Assembly (NCBI RefSeq): GCF_042651065.1
Contig: NZ_JBHSCH010000002.1
Location: forward strand, 96,927-160,926
Length of the DNA stretch: 64,000 nucleotides
Source of the DNA: Pseudoroseomonas aestuarii
Lineage (GTDB): Bacteria; Pseudomonadota; Alphaproteobacteria; Acetobacterales; Acetobacteraceae
Direction of reading: 5' to 3'
A model generated the notes under the pieces. It saw only the letters and a list, made by a program, of their open reading frames with translations, was not told the DNA's origin and made no database searches. Of this stretch, positions 49,034 through 57,776 are shown piece after piece (the first letter of the stretch is position 1; every line of letters starts with the position of its first letter). A program made the position numbers and the translations under genes.

Positions 49034-49069
49034 GCGGTCAATTCCACATTGCGGCCGGCATGGCCGGCA

Positions 49070-49378
49070 TCACTCATCACCCGCGCGCACCGCCTCGCCG
49101 TTGAGCCGGGCCTTGAGCACCTGGCTGGGGCGGAAGGACAGGACGCGCCGGGGCATGATCGGCACCTCGACTCCCGTTTTCGGGTTGCGACCGACTCGCA
49201 TCCCCTTCTGCCGCACCGAGAAGGTGCCGAAGGCGGAAATCTTCACGGGGCGGCCGGATTCCAGCGCAGCCGAGATGCGCTCCAGCACATCCTCCAGCAG
49301 CGCAGCACTTTCGTTTCGCGACAGGCCGACCTGGGCATAGATCGCCTCGGCCAGTTGCGCGCGGGTGATGGTGTTCAT
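49070..49378 (-). CDS. ihfA: Integration host factor subunit alpha
   Basis: The 102-residue DNA-bending protein of the HU/IHF family: TRAQLAEAIYAQVGLSRNESAALLEDVLE, VKISAFGTFSVRQKGMRVGRNPKTG (beta-arm with the intercalating Pro context) and VLSFRPSQVLKARLNG. It forms a heterodimer with IhfB. The ATG at 49378 is the family start; the upstream in-frame extension lacks similarity. If the 9.7-10.1 kb region is an origin, IHF would be a natural participant, but no site was identified. Confidence 0.95.
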   Translation of the reverse strand: MNTITRAQLAEAIYAQVGLSRNESAALLEDVLERISAALESGRPVKISAFGTFSVRQKGMRVGRNPKTGVEVPIMPRRVLSFRPSQVLKARLNGEAVRAGDE

Positions 49379-49550
49379 GACCGAGCGCGGCCCATGGCTG
49401 TCTAACTCCTCGCAACCCCTTCTGGTTAAAAGAGAACCGGGATGGGTCGCTGGCGTCAACCATGCGGCGGGGTGTGGCGCAGAAGCTTCAATCGGGCGAG
49501 ACATTTTTGCAACACCCCCTCTCCCAAACGGGCAGACCGGGGGCATGGGC

Positions 49551-50114
49551 TCAGGCACCATCCGCGCGCGCGGTGGAGAGGAGAAGGGTCTGGATGGGGT
49601 CCCAGAGCAGGGCGGTCTGCGGCACGGACACGCCGCCGACTCGCACCATGTCCGTGCCGACCAGGCGCCCGCCGAGATGCTGGTAGAACCAGCGGGCGGG
49701 ATTCTCGCTCAGCACCCAGAGCATGGCGGAGCGGCAGCCGATGGCAGCCAGATGCGCCGCCGTGGCGCGCATCAGGCGCCGGCCCACGCCGCGCTCGCGC
49801 CAATCCTCCAGCAGGTAGAGGGTCTCGATCTCGCCCTGCGCCAGGGTCGGCCGGCGCGCACGGGCACCGGAAGCGAAGCCCACCACCTGCGACGGGCCGC
49901 AGCCGGTCTCCGGCTCCGCGATGGCGACGAACATGGCGGCGCCTTCCCGCCGCTCCAGCAGGCTACGCTGATAGAAGGCGGCGACGCGCGGCAGAGACAG
50001 GCCAGCGAGATAGGCCTCGGGCAGGATACCGGGATAGGTGCTGCGCCAGGTCTCGATATGGACGGCTGCGATGGCGGCGGCATCGGCCGGGCGGGCCTTA
50101 CGGATGCGGATCAT
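49551..50114 (-). CDS. GNAT-family N-acetyltransferase
   Basis: The 187-residue protein has the GNAT fold: IRKARPADAAAIAAVHIETW, acetyl-CoA loop LLEDWRERGVGRRLMRA (motif A, Q/R-x-x-G-x-G/A variant RGVGRRL) and LWVLSENPARWFYQHLGGRLVG. The acyl acceptor is unknown. The ATG at 50114 is chosen as the first residue of the beta-1 strand. It lies 41 bp downstream of rsmB on the same strand. Confidence 0.88.
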   Translation of the reverse strand: MIRIRKARPADAAAIAAVHIETWRSTYPGILPEAYLAGLSLPRVAAFYQRSLLERREGAAMFVAIAEPETGCGPSQVVGFASGARARRPTLAQGEIETLYLLEDWRERGVGRRLMRATAAHLAAIGCRSAMLWVLSENPARWFYQHLGGRLVGTDMVRVGGVSVPQTALLWDPIQTLLLSTARADGA

Positions 50115-50155
50115 CGGCGTGCCCCCATCCCTTCCCGTTCCGCCGCCCAGCCGGG

Positions 50156-51475
50156 CTATTCCTTGCGGCGCAGCACGGCGGCGAAGAAGCCGTCCGTGCC
50201 ATGGCTGTGTGGCGCGAGTTCCATCCAGCGACCATCGCAAGGCGGCGGGCCAGGCGGCGTGGCCGGCGCGAAGGCATCGCTCCAGGCCTCGGCGACCGGG
50301 ACAGCCTCATACTCGCCGTGACGCGCCAGAAAGGCCTCGACCTGCAATCCGTTCTCCTCGGGCAGCACCGAGCAGGTAGCGTAGACCAGCCGCCCGCCCG
50401 GGCGCACCAGTTCCGCGACGGTTTCGAGGATATCTCGCTGTTTGGTGACCAGCTCCTCGAGATCGCGCGGCTGCGTGCGGGCGCGGGCATCGGGGTTGCG
50501 GCGCCAGGTGCCGGTGCCGGTGCAGGGCGCATCGACCAGCACGCGGTCGAACTGCCCGGCGCGGCGCTTCACCCAGCGGTCGCCGGCCTGCAGCAGGTGG
50601 CGCTCGGCATTGTCCACGCCGGCGCGGCGCAGGCGCTTCACCGCGCCTTCCAGCCGCATGGCCGAGACGTCGCAGGCGACGATGCGGCCGCGGTTGCCCA
50701 TGGTGGCGGCCACCGCCAGCGTCTTGCCGGCGGCGCCGGCGCAGTAATCGACCACGCGCATGCCCGGCCGCGCACCGGTCAGCAGGGCGATGAGCTGGCT
50801 GCCCTCGTCCTGGATCTCGATCAGCCCCTCGGTATAGGCCTTGCTGGCCAGGATCGGCCGGCGGTCGGCGATCCGCAGCCCCCAGGGCGAGAACGGCATC
50901 GGCTCGGTGGGCACGCCCTCGGCGGCGAGGGCGGCGGCGGCGGCCTCACGCGTCGTGCGCAGCAGGTTGGCGCGGAGGTCGAGCGGCGCCGCCAGCTCCA
51001 TCGCCGCCATCGCCGCCGGCAGCTCGGCGCCGAAGCGGGCCTGGAAGCCGGGCAGCGCCCAGCCCGGCAGGTTGTGGCGCACCGCCTCGGGCATGTCCTC
51101 ATCGAGCAGGGGTGCACCGGCGAGCGCCTCGATCACGCTCATCTCGCCCGGGTCGGGCGGCGCGGGGTTGAAGCGGCCCCCGCAGAAGGCCTGCAGCACG
51201 CCGTCGCGCGTCCAGCGCTCCACCAGCAGCAGGTGGGCCATCACCAGCAGGCGCGGCGTGACGGGCACGCCGCCCGCCGCCAGGTGCCACTCCAGCCGGA
51301 TGCGCTGGCGCAGCACGCCCCAGGCGCGCTCGGCCACCGCGCGGCGGTCGCCGCTGCCGATGTAGCGGCGCTCGCGGAAGAAGCTGTTGGCCGTGGCGTC
51401 GGCCGGGCGGCGCGGCGCGGCGGCCACCTCGGCCAGCAGCGCCACCGTGGCGGCGATCCGCGCGGAAGGTGTCAT
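50156..51475 (-). CDS. rsmB: RsmB-type rRNA/tRNA cytosine-5 methyltransferase
   Basis: The 439-residue SAM-dependent methyltransferase of the NOP2/Sun family: VVDYCAGAAGKTLAVAATMG (SAM motif I), VACDVSAMRLEG, VDAPCTGTGTWRRNP with the catalytic-release Cys (motif IV) and VYATCSVLPEENG with the nucleophile Cys (motif VI). An N-terminal NusB-like region precedes it (RYIGSGDRRAVAERAWGVLRQ). Probably modifies 16S rRNA C967-equivalent. A terminator separates it from guaB upstream. Confidence 0.9.
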   Translation of the reverse strand: MTPSARIAATVALLAEVAAAPRRPADATANSFFRERRYIGSGDRRAVAERAWGVLRQRIRLEWHLAAGGVPVTPRLLVMAHLLLVERWTRDGVLQAFCGGRFNPAPPDPGEMSVIEALAGAPLLDEDMPEAVRHNLPGWALPGFQARFGAELPAAMAAMELAAPLDLRANLLRTTREAAAAALAAEGVPTEPMPFSPWGLRIADRRPILASKAYTEGLIEIQDEGSQLIALLTGARPGMRVVDYCAGAAGKTLAVAATMGNRGRIVACDVSAMRLEGAVKRLRRAGVDNAERHLLQAGDRWVKRRAGQFDRVLVDAPCTGTGTWRRNPDARARTQPRDLEELVTKQRDILETVAELVRPGGRLVYATCSVLPEENGLQVEAFLARHGEYEAVPVAEAWSDAFAPATPPGPPPCDGRWMELAPHSHGTDGFFAAVLRRKE

Positions 51476-51516
51476 GTCGGAATGTACTCACCCCAGGCGC
51501 ACACGCCCAGACTCGA

Positions 51517-51560
51517 AGAAAAAAGATGGGGGTCCGGGGGAATTCCTTCCCCCGGCCTTG
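51517..51560 (-). terminator. Intrinsic terminator of guaB; copy B of a 44-bp repeated element
   Basis: Minus-strand stem CCGGGGGAA / TTCCCCCGG followed by CCCCC and six T. Exact inverted copy of 32998-33041. It begins nine bases after the guaB stop. Confidence 0.85.
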
Positions 51561-51568
51561 TGTCGCGC

Positions 51569-53092
51569 TCAGCCGTCCTGCCGGTAGTTCGGCGCCTCGC
51601 GCGTGATGGCGACATCATGCACGTGGCTCTCGCGCAGCCCGGCCCCGGTGATGCGGCGGAAGGTGCAGTTGCGCTGCATGTCGGCGATGGTGGCGTTGCC
51701 GGTGTAGCCCATGGCCGACTTCAGCCCGCCCACGAGCTGGTGGATCACCGGCCCCACCGGCCCCTTGTAGCCGACGCGCCCCTCGATGCCTTCCGGCACC
51801 AGCTTGAGCTGGTCCTGCACCTCGGCCTGGAAGTAGCGGTCGGCCGAGCCGCGCGCCATGGCGCCGAGGCTGCCCATGCCGCGATACGACTTGTAGGACC
51901 GCCCCTGGTAGAGGAACACCTCGCCCGGCGCCTCGTCCGTGCCGGCGAAGAGGCTGCCCATCATCACGCAGTCGGCCCCGGCGGCGATCGCCTTGGCGAG
52001 GTCGCCGGAGGAGCGGACGCCGCCATCGGCGATGGCGGGGATGCCCTTCTCATGCGCGGCCGCCGCGCTCTCCATCACCGCGGTGAGCTGCGGCACACCG
52101 ACGCCGGCGACAATGCGCGTGGTGCAGATGGAGCCCGGCCCGATGCCGATCTTCACCGCGTCCGCCCCCGCCTCGGCCAGCGCCTCGGCCGCCTCGGGCG
52201 TCGCCACGTTGCCGGCGATGACCTGCACGCTGTTGGACAGGCGCTTGATCTTCTCCACCGCCTTCAGCACGCCGGCGGAGTGGCCATGCGCCGTGTCCAC
52301 CACGATCACGTCCACCTCGGCGGCGATCAGCAGCTCGGCGCGGCGGAAGCCGTCCTCGCCGGTGCCAGTGGCGGCGGCGGCGCGCAGGCGCCCCATGGCG
52401 TCCTTGGCCGCGTTCGGGTTGGCCTGCGCCTTGTCCATGTCCTTGACGGTGATCAGGCCGATGCAGCGATAGGCATCGTCCACCACCAGCAGCTTCTCGA
52501 TGCGGTGCTTGTGCAGCAGGCCGCGCGCCTTCTCGGCCGAGACGTCGGCGGTGACGGTGACGAGGTTCTCCCGCGTCATCAGCTCATAGACCCGCACATT
52601 CGGGTCGTTGGCGAAGCGCACGTCGCGGTAGGTGAGGATGCCGACGAGGCGCTTGCTGTCGCGCTCCACCACGGGGATGCCGCTGATGCGGTGCGCCGCC
52701 ATCAGCGCCTGCGCCTCGGCCAGGGTCTGGTCGGGGTGGATGGTGACGGGGTTCACCACCATGCCGCTCTCGAACTTCTTCACCTGCCGCACCTGCGCGG
52801 CCTGGTCTTCCGGCGTCAGGTTCTTGTGGATGACCCCGATGCCGCCGGCCTGCGCCATGGCGATGGCCATCGGCCCCTCGGTGACGGTGTCCATGGCGGC
52901 CGAGATGACCGGCATGTTCAGCGTGATCTCGCGCGTCAGGCGGGTGCGAACATCCGTCTGGTTCGGCAGCACGGTGGAATAGGCCGGGACGAGCAGCACG
53001 TCGTCGAAGGCATAGGCCTCGGCGATCAGGGTGCGGCGCGGCGCGGCGCCGCGCTCGGCGGGGCCGTCGGTCGGGATGGTGTCGGGAGCCAT
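51569..53092 (-). CDS. guaB: Inosine-5'-monophosphate dehydrogenase
   Basis: First committed step of GMP synthesis (IMP to XMP with NAD+). The 507-residue protein has the barrel segments AYAFDDVLLVPAYSTVLPNQ, two CBS domains (~115-230, VVNPVTIHPDQTLAEAQALM ... KARGLLHKHRIEKLLVVDD), the active-site loop GPGSICTTRIVAGVGVPQ with catalytic Cys, and the flap YRGMGSLGAM. Terminates in the repeated 44-bp element. Upstream on the same strand are rlmE and ppx. Confidence 0.95.
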   Translation of the reverse strand: MAPDTIPTDGPAERGAAPRRTLIAEAYAFDDVLLVPAYSTVLPNQTDVRTRLTREITLNMPVISAAMDTVTEGPMAIAMAQAGGIGVIHKNLTPEDQAAQVRQVKKFESGMVVNPVTIHPDQTLAEAQALMAAHRISGIPVVERDSKRLVGILTYRDVRFANDPNVRVYELMTRENLVTVTADVSAEKARGLLHKHRIEKLLVVDDAYRCIGLITVKDMDKAQANPNAAKDAMGRLRAAAATGTGEDGFRRAELLIAAEVDVIVVDTAHGHSAGVLKAVEKIKRLSNSVQVIAGNVATPEAAEALAEAGADAVKIGIGPGSICTTRIVAGVGVPQLTAVMESAAAAHEKGIPAIADGGVRSSGDLAKAIAAGADCVMMGSLFAGTDEAPGEVFLYQGRSYKSYRGMGSLGAMARGSADRYFQAEVQDQLKLVPEGIEGRVGYKGPVGPVIHQLVGGLKSAMGYTGNATIADMQRNCTFRRITGAGLRESHVHDVAITREAPNYRQDG

Positions 53093-53202
53093 GGCGGGAG
53101 CCTTTCGGACAACTCTTGCGGCGCGTTCCGCAGCCTTGGCGCGTCCCCCTACCCCAGATTCGCCATGCGCCGCAAGCCGCGAGCGCGTGACGATTGGGGG
53201 AT

Positions 53203-53270
53203 CCTGCCCCGCGCCCTGCGGGCGACCCCGCCCCGCGCCCTGCGGGCGACCCTGCCCCGCGCCCTACGCC
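53203..53270. repeat. 24-bp tandem repeat between guaB and rlmE
   Basis: Nearly three copies of a 24-bp unit CCTGCCCCGCGCCCTGCGGG+CGAC (53203-53226, 53227-53250, partial 53251-53270). The last copy includes the rlmE stop codon. Confidence 0.85.
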
Positions 53271-53959
53271 TCCCCGCCAGCCTCGGCCCCGCCGCGGAAG
53301 CCCTGGGCCACCACATACATCTCCGCGCTGTCCTTGCGGCTGGAGGGAGGCTTGGCGTGCTTCACGCTGGCGAAGTCCCGCTTCAGCCGGTTCAGCAGGT
53401 CGCGCTCCGTGCCGCCCTGGAACACCTTGGCGACGAAGCCGCCGCCCGGCACCAGCACCTTGCCCGCGAAATCCAGCGCCAGCTCGACGAGTCCCAGGAT
53501 GCGCAGGTGGTCGGTGGCGTTGTGGCCGGTGGTGTTGGGCGCCATGTCGGACAGGACGAGGTCGGCCGGCCCGTCCAGCGTGTCCAGCACGGCCTGCTCC
53601 ACCGCTGCGTCCTGGAAGTCGCCCTGCAGCAGGGTGGCCCCGGCGATCACGTCCATCGGCAGCAGGTCGAGCCCCACCACCTTGCCGCGCTCGCCCGTCT
53701 TCTGCACCGCCACCTGGGTCCAGCCGCCGGGCGCGGCGCCCAGGTCGACCACGCGCTGGCCGGGGTGGAACAGGCCGTACTTCTCATCCAGCTCGATGAT
53801 CTTGAAGGCGGCACGGGACCGCCAGCCGGCCGCCTTGGCGGCGCGCACATAGGGGTCGTTGAGCTGCCGCTCCAGCCATTTCTGGCTGGCGGTGGTGCGG
53901 CCCTTGGCGGTGCGGAGGCGCGTGGTCAGGCCACGCCCGGCTCCGGTCGGAGTCTTCAC
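53264..53959 (-). CDS. rlmE: 23S rRNA 2'-O-ribose uridine methyltransferase RlmE (FtsJ/RrmJ)
   Basis: SAM-dependent methyltransferase acting on U2552 of 23S rRNA in the assembled 50S subunit. The 231-residue protein has WLERQLNDPYVRAAKAAGWRSRAAFK (catalytic Lys in SRAAFK), SAM motif VVDLGAAPGGWTQVAV, LVLSDMAPNTTGH (catalytic Asp) and VPGGGFVAKVFQG (catalytic Lys). The GTG at 53959 is chosen because TGAGGAA lies upstream and the gene then does not overlap ppx. A GTG at 54031 would overlap the ppx end by 44 bp. Confidence 0.93.
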   Translation of the reverse strand: MKTPTGAGRGLTTRLRTAKGRTTASQKWLERQLNDPYVRAAKAAGWRSRAAFKIIELDEKYGLFHPGQRVVDLGAAPGGWTQVAVQKTGERGKVVGLDLLPMDVIAGATLLQGDFQDAAVEQAVLDTLDGPADLVLSDMAPNTTGHNATDHLRILGLVELALDFAGKVLVPGGGFVAKVFQGGTERDLLNRLKRDFASVKHAKPPSSRKDSAEMYVVAQGFRGGAEAGGEA

Positions 53960-53987
53960 GACAGGCAATTCCTCAAGAAGCAGTGTC

Positions 53988-55058
53988 TCAGGGCGCCGGG
54001 TGGGCGGCCCAGCGGGGCGGGTGGGCGGCACGGCGCGGCGGCGCGCGCTCCTGCCGCATCATGCGCAGCAGCATCCCCTCCCGCAGCCCGCGATCGGCGA
54101 CGGTGACGCAGGAGGAGGGCCACAACCGGCGGATGGCGGCATAGATGGCGCAGCCGGGCAGGACGAAATCCGCCCGTTCGGGGCCGATGCAGGGATGCGC
54201 CCGCAGCCCTTCCCGCCCGAGATGGAACAGGTCGCGTAGCGCCTGGTCGGCCACCTCGATGTCCAGCACGCGCCCATCGACCAGCGGCCGGGAATAGCGC
54301 GGCAGCGACAGGGCGACGCCGGCCAGGGTGGTGACGGTGCCGCTGGTGCCCATCAGCCGCACGCCGCCGGCGCGCATCTCGCGGCCAATGCTGTGCACCC
54401 GGTCGAACTCGGTGAGCTGCTCGGTCACCTCATCCACCACCCGGCCGAAACCCTCCGGCGTGTAGCAGCACAGCCCCGCCCGCTCCGCCAGGGTGACGAC
54501 GCCGAGCGGCAGAGAGACATAGCCGATCAGCTCCGCCTGCCCCCCCGCGCCGGCGCGGATCCAGGCGATCTCGGTGCTGCCGCCGCCGATGTCGAACAGC
54601 AGGGCGCGGCGGTCCTGCGGGCGCAGCAGGGGGGCGCAGGATTCCATCGCCAGCTCCGCCTCCTCCCGCGCCGTGATGATGCGGATGGGCAGGCCCGTGG
54701 CGGCCTGGGCGCGGGCGACGAAGGCGCGGCCGTTGCTCGCCTGGCGGCAGGCCTCGGTGGTGACGGCGAGCAGCCGCCGCAGCGGCCGGCGCAGCAGCTT
54801 CTGCGCGCAGGTCTGGAGCGCCAGCAGCGCCCGCTCCATCGCGCCCTCGGACAGGCGCCCCTCCCCCGCCAGCCCTTCGCCGAGGCGGACGACGCGGCTG
54901 TAGCTGTCCAGCACCCTAAAGGTGCCGGACTGGGTGGGGGTGCCGACGAGCAGGCGGCAGTTGTTGGTGCCGAGATCAATGGCCGCGAATGCACCGCCAG
55001 CGGCCGCGGAGGGCGGGTGGAAGCGGGCGACAGCAGGATTCGACACGGCATCTGGCAT
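53988..55058 (-). CDS. ppx: Exopolyphosphatase / pppGpp phosphohydrolase family protein
   Basis: The 356-residue ASKHA-fold protein has phosphate-1 motif FAAIDLGTNNCRLLVG, VVRLGEGLAGEGRLSEGAMERALLAL, ITAREEAELAMES, phosphate-2 motif LLFDIGGGSTEIAW, and GTSGTVTTLAG. It is the short (Ppx1/GppA-like) form common in alphaproteobacteria without the C-terminal HD domain. Products may be phosphate from polyphosphate or ppGpp from pppGpp. The C-terminus is a Pro/Arg/His tail with a repeat (RRAAHPP-RWAAHPAP). The ATG at 55058 precedes the motif by a short tail. Confidence 0.9.
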   Translation of the reverse strand: MPDAVSNPAVARFHPPSAAAGGAFAAIDLGTNNCRLLVGTPTQSGTFRVLDSYSRVVRLGEGLAGEGRLSEGAMERALLALQTCAQKLLRRPLRRLLAVTTEACRQASNGRAFVARAQAATGLPIRIITAREEAELAMESCAPLLRPQDRRALLFDIGGGSTEIAWIRAGAGGQAELIGYVSLPLGVVTLAERAGLCCYTPEGFGRVVDEVTEQLTEFDRVHSIGREMRAGGVRLMGTSGTVTTLAGVALSLPRYSRPLVDGRVLDIEVADQALRDLFHLGREGLRAHPCIGPERADFVLPGCAIYAAIRRLWPSSCVTVADRGLREGMLLRMMRQERAPPRRAAHPPRWAAHPAP

Positions 55059-55183
55059 GATATTCGGGGCCTTTCCCGGCTCCGCCCGGGCAGGGGCAGA
55101 AGGGGGGCTTGCCAATGATCCGGCCTGCGGGCGCCCGGGGCAAGCGATTTCGCGCCGCAAAGCGGAATGGTTCAACACCCCCC

Positions 55184-55212
55184 TTGCAAGCCAATCTGGC
55201 GGGCGCTATATC
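55184..55212 (+). promoter_or_regulatory. Predicted promoter of tRNA-Gln
   Basis: TTGCAA (55184-55189), 17-bp spacer, TATATC (55207-55212); the mature tRNA begins 15 bp after the -10. Confidence 0.6.
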
Positions 55213-55226
55213 GCCGCCAACGCCGT

Positions 55227-55300
55227 TGGGGAATAGTTTAACGGTAGAACTCCCGACTCTGACTCGGGCAGTCTTGGTTCGAATCCAGGTTCCCCAGCCA
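55227..55300 (+). tRNA. tRNA-Gln (anticodon CTG)
   Basis: Acceptor TGGGGAA/TTCCCCA, D arm with AGTTTAACGGTAGAACT, anticodon stem CCCGA/TCGGG with loop CTCTGAC (anticodon CTG), T arm CTTGGTTCGAATCCAGG, discriminator G and encoded CCA. Confidence 0.96.
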
Positions 55301-55335
55301 AGTTTTCCAACATGCTGAAATATTCCCAGGCTCTG

Positions 55336-55363
55336 GCACGGCATTCCGTGCGGGGCCTTTTTT
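55336..55363 (+). terminator. Intrinsic terminator after tRNA-Gln
   Basis: Stem GCACGG / CCGTGC, loop CATT, followed by GGGGCC and six T (55358-55363). Confidence 0.8.
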
Positions 55364-55472
55364 GTATTCGACTGCGGCACTCATGCCGCGGAAAGCTGGC
55401 ATCCTTCCTTCTTCCTGCGGCCATTTCGCGCGCAGGAAAGGCCGGGGAAGCACCCCTCCCCGGCCCGGTCGC

Positions 55473-56951
55473 TCAGCCGCCGATGCCGCCGAGCGCCAGA
55501 TACTTCGTCTCGAGATATTCCTCGATGCCGTGGCTGCTGCCCTCGCGGCCGAGGCCCGACTGCTTGAAGCCGCCGAACGGCGCCTCGGCGGTCGAGATGA
55601 TGCCCTCGTTGATGCCGATGATGCCGTATTCCAGCGCCTCGGCGACACGGAAGATCCGCCCCACGTCGCGCGAATAGAAATAGGCGGCGAGGCCGAACTC
55701 GGTGTCGTTGGCCAAGCGGATCGCCTCTTCCTCCGTCTTGAAGCGGAAGAGCGGCGCCACCGGGCCGAAGGTCTCCTCGCGGAAGATCACGGCGTCATGC
55801 GGCACGTTGGCCAGCACGGTGGGCTGGAAGAAATTGCCGCCCTTCTCGTGCGGCTTGCCGCCGGTGACGATGCTGGCGCCCTTCGACAGCGCATCGGCGA
55901 TGTGGTCCTGCACCTTCTTGACCGCGTCGGCATTGATCAGCGGGCCCTGGGTGACCCCGTCCTCCATGCCGTTGCCGACCTTCAGCTTCTCCACCGCCGC
56001 CTTCAGCTTCTGGCTGAACGCCTCGTAGACGCCCTCCTGCACCAGCACCCGGTTGGCGCAGACGCAGGTCTGCCCGGTGTTGCGGTACTTCGAGGCGATG
56101 GCGCCCTTCACCGCCTCGTCAAGGTCGGCATCGTCGAACACGATGAAGGGCGCGTTGCCGCCCAGCTCCATCGAGGTCTTCTTGATGGTGGCGGCGCATT
56201 GCTCCAGCAGCACCCGGCCCACCTCGGTGGAGCCGGTGAAGGAGAGCTTGCGCACCAGCGGGTTGCCGGTCAGCTCCTTGCCGGTGCCGGAGGACGGGCC
56301 GGTGATGATGTTGCACACGCCCTTGGGCATGCCCGCGCGCTCGGCCAGCACGCCGATGGCCAGCGCCGAGAAGGGCGTCTGGCTGGCCGGGCGGATGACG
56401 CCGGTGCAGCCCGCCGCCCAGCCGGGGCCGGCCTTGCGGGTGATCATGGCGGCCGGGAAGTTCCAGGGCGTGATGGCGGCGAAGACGCCGACCGGCTCCT
56501 TGGTCACCAGGATGCGGCGGCCCTTGGCGTTCTGCGGAATGGTCTCGCCATTCACCCGGCGCGCCTCCTCGGCGAACCATTCGATGAAGCTGGCGGCGTA
56601 ACCGATTTCGCCCTTCGACTCCGCCAGGGGCTTGCCCTGCTCGGCGGTCATGATGGCGGCCAGGTCGTCGGTGTTGGCCAGCATCAGCGCGGCCAGCTTC
56701 TTCAGGATGGCCGCCCGCTCGCTGGCCAGCATGGCCCGCCAGGCCGGCCAGGCGGCATTGGCCGCCTCGATGGCGCGGCGCGTCTCGGCCTGGCCCATGG
56801 CGGGCACGGTGCCCACCACCTCACCCGTGGCCGGGTTGCGAACCTCCAGGCTCTTGGCGCTGTCCGCCTGCACCCATTCGCCGTCGATCAGGTTGGCCTG
56901 CCGGAACAGGTCGGGGTCTTTCAGCGGCAGCTTGGCAACGGTGTCGAGCAT
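55473..56951 (-). CDS. gabD: Succinate-semialdehyde dehydrogenase, NAD(P)-dependent
   Basis: A 492-residue aldehyde dehydrogenase with ITPWNFPAAMI (Asn164), catalytic Glu262 in MELGGNAPFIVFDDAD and nucleophile Cys296 in NTGQTCVCANR; the neighbouring Cys298 is the SSADH-type redox partner. N-terminal LIDGEWVQADSAKSLEVRNPATG and C-terminal GGFKQSGLGREGSSHGIEEYLETKYL match GabD. It channels GABA-derived succinate semialdehyde to succinate; no GABA transaminase is adjacent. Monocistronic by context. Confidence 0.93.
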   Translation of the reverse strand: MLDTVAKLPLKDPDLFRQANLIDGEWVQADSAKSLEVRNPATGEVVGTVPAMGQAETRRAIEAANAAWPAWRAMLASERAAILKKLAALMLANTDDLAAIMTAEQGKPLAESKGEIGYAASFIEWFAEEARRVNGETIPQNAKGRRILVTKEPVGVFAAITPWNFPAAMITRKAGPGWAAGCTGVIRPASQTPFSALAIGVLAERAGMPKGVCNIITGPSSGTGKELTGNPLVRKLSFTGSTEVGRVLLEQCAATIKKTSMELGGNAPFIVFDDADLDEAVKGAIASKYRNTGQTCVCANRVLVQEGVYEAFSQKLKAAVEKLKVGNGMEDGVTQGPLINADAVKKVQDHIADALSKGASIVTGGKPHEKGGNFFQPTVLANVPHDAVIFREETFGPVAPLFRFKTEEEAIRLANDTEFGLAAYFYSRDVGRIFRVAEALEYGIIGINEGIISTAEAPFGGFKQSGLGREGSSHGIEEYLETKYLALGGIGG

Positions 56952-57147
56952 CGGGCTCTCCTTCCCTTTTCTCCGGCCCGCCGGAAGGCGGCTGGCCGGG
57001 CGTTCCGGGAAAGGTAGGCGTGCGATGCCTCGCTGTCAGCCCACCCGCCGATGATCGCTGAAACCTGAGCGCAACACTTTCCGCCGCCCGGGCGTTGACC
57101 CGGCACGCCGGCAACCGCAGGCGCAGGCTACAAGGCTGGAGAACGCC

Positions 57148-57300
57148 ATGGGTACGATCCTGCTGATCATCGTCATTCTGCTGCTGATCGGCGCGCTGCC
57201 GAGCTGGGGCTACAGCCGCGGCTGGGGCTACGGGCCCTCGGGTGGCCTTGGCCTGATCCTGCTGATCCTGATCGTGCTGCTGCTGATGGGCCGGATCTGA
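57148..57300 (+). CDS. DUF3309 miniprotein
   Basis: The 50-residue hydrophobic protein starts MGTILLIIVILLLIGALPSW, continues YSRGWGYGPSGG and has a second helix ending LLLMGRI. This is the DUF3309 pattern: two short transmembrane segments joined by a Trp/Tyr/Gly-rich turn. It is common in alpha- and betaproteobacteria; function unknown, perhaps membrane stress. The ATG at 57148 follows a GGAGAAC site, and a very strong hairpin follows the stop. Confidence 0.85.
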   Translation: MGTILLIIVILLLIGALPSWGYSRGWGYGPSGGLGLILLILIVLLLMGRI

Positions 57301-57307
57301 CGCCGGC

Positions 57308-57344
57308 GGCCATCCCCCTCTCCTTTCGGGAGAGGGGGATGGCC
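57308..57344. terminator. Strong hairpin between convergent genes
   Basis: Perfect 16-bp stem GGCCATCCCCCTCTCC / GGAGAGGGGGATGGCC with a 5-nt loop (TTTCG), four bases from the opposing gene's stop. Confidence 0.75.
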
Positions 57345-57347
57345 GGC

Positions 57348-57776
57348 TCAGGCGGCGCTGGGGGCGGGCAGGCCCTGCACCGCGAGGTCCAGCGCCTCCA
57401 GCCATGCACCCGCCTTCAGGGCGCGGGCGATGCGGCGCGTCACGAACAGCCGCGGCCCCGACTTCTCCAGCACGATGGCGGCCCACACGGCCACCGCGAG
57501 CCCCGCCAGCGGCGCCAGATGCAGGTGCAGGAGCGCCACCAGGATACCGCCATGCAGCGGGGCCAGCCAGGCCGTCAGCACCATGGTCAGCGCCGCCACG
57601 AACAATCCGAGCGCGATCGTCAGATCCAGCCGTGCCAGGCGGGAGGCGGCGGCGACCTCCGCCTGCAGCCGGGGCAGCGCCACCCGGAGCGGGTCCTCGA
57701 CCATCGGCGCACCGCCGCGGCTGGCCAGATAGCGGCGAGCGAGCAGTTCGGTGCGGGCGAGGCGGGTCCGACTCAT
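57348..57776 (-). CDS. Small two-helix membrane protein, unknown function
   Basis: The 142-residue protein has a cytoplasmic-type N-terminal helix (RLARTELLARRYLASRGGAP, then LPRLQAEVAAASRLARLD) and two transmembrane segments (LTIALGLFVAALTMVLTAWLA and LHLAPLAGLAVAVWAAIVLE) before a basic C-terminal helix. No family recognised with confidence. The ATG at 57776 is chosen because extension further upstream yields Arg/Ser-rich nonsense-like sequence. Confidence 0.6.
   Translation of the reverse strand: MSRTRLARTELLARRYLASRGGAPMVEDPLRVALPRLQAEVAAASRLARLDLTIALGLFVAALTMVLTAWLAPLHGGILVALLHLHLAPLAGLAVAVWAAIVLEKSGPRLFVTRRIARALKAGAWLEALDLAVQGLPAPSAA

Noticed and set aside
53203..53270. CRISPR-like array
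   Set aside because: The 24-bp units are contiguous with no spacers and there are no cas genes.
49442..54106. 1554-codon open frame antisense to rsmB, guaB and rlmE
   Set aside because: Absence of stops is due to GC content; the minus-strand genes have clear motifs and the antisense product has none.
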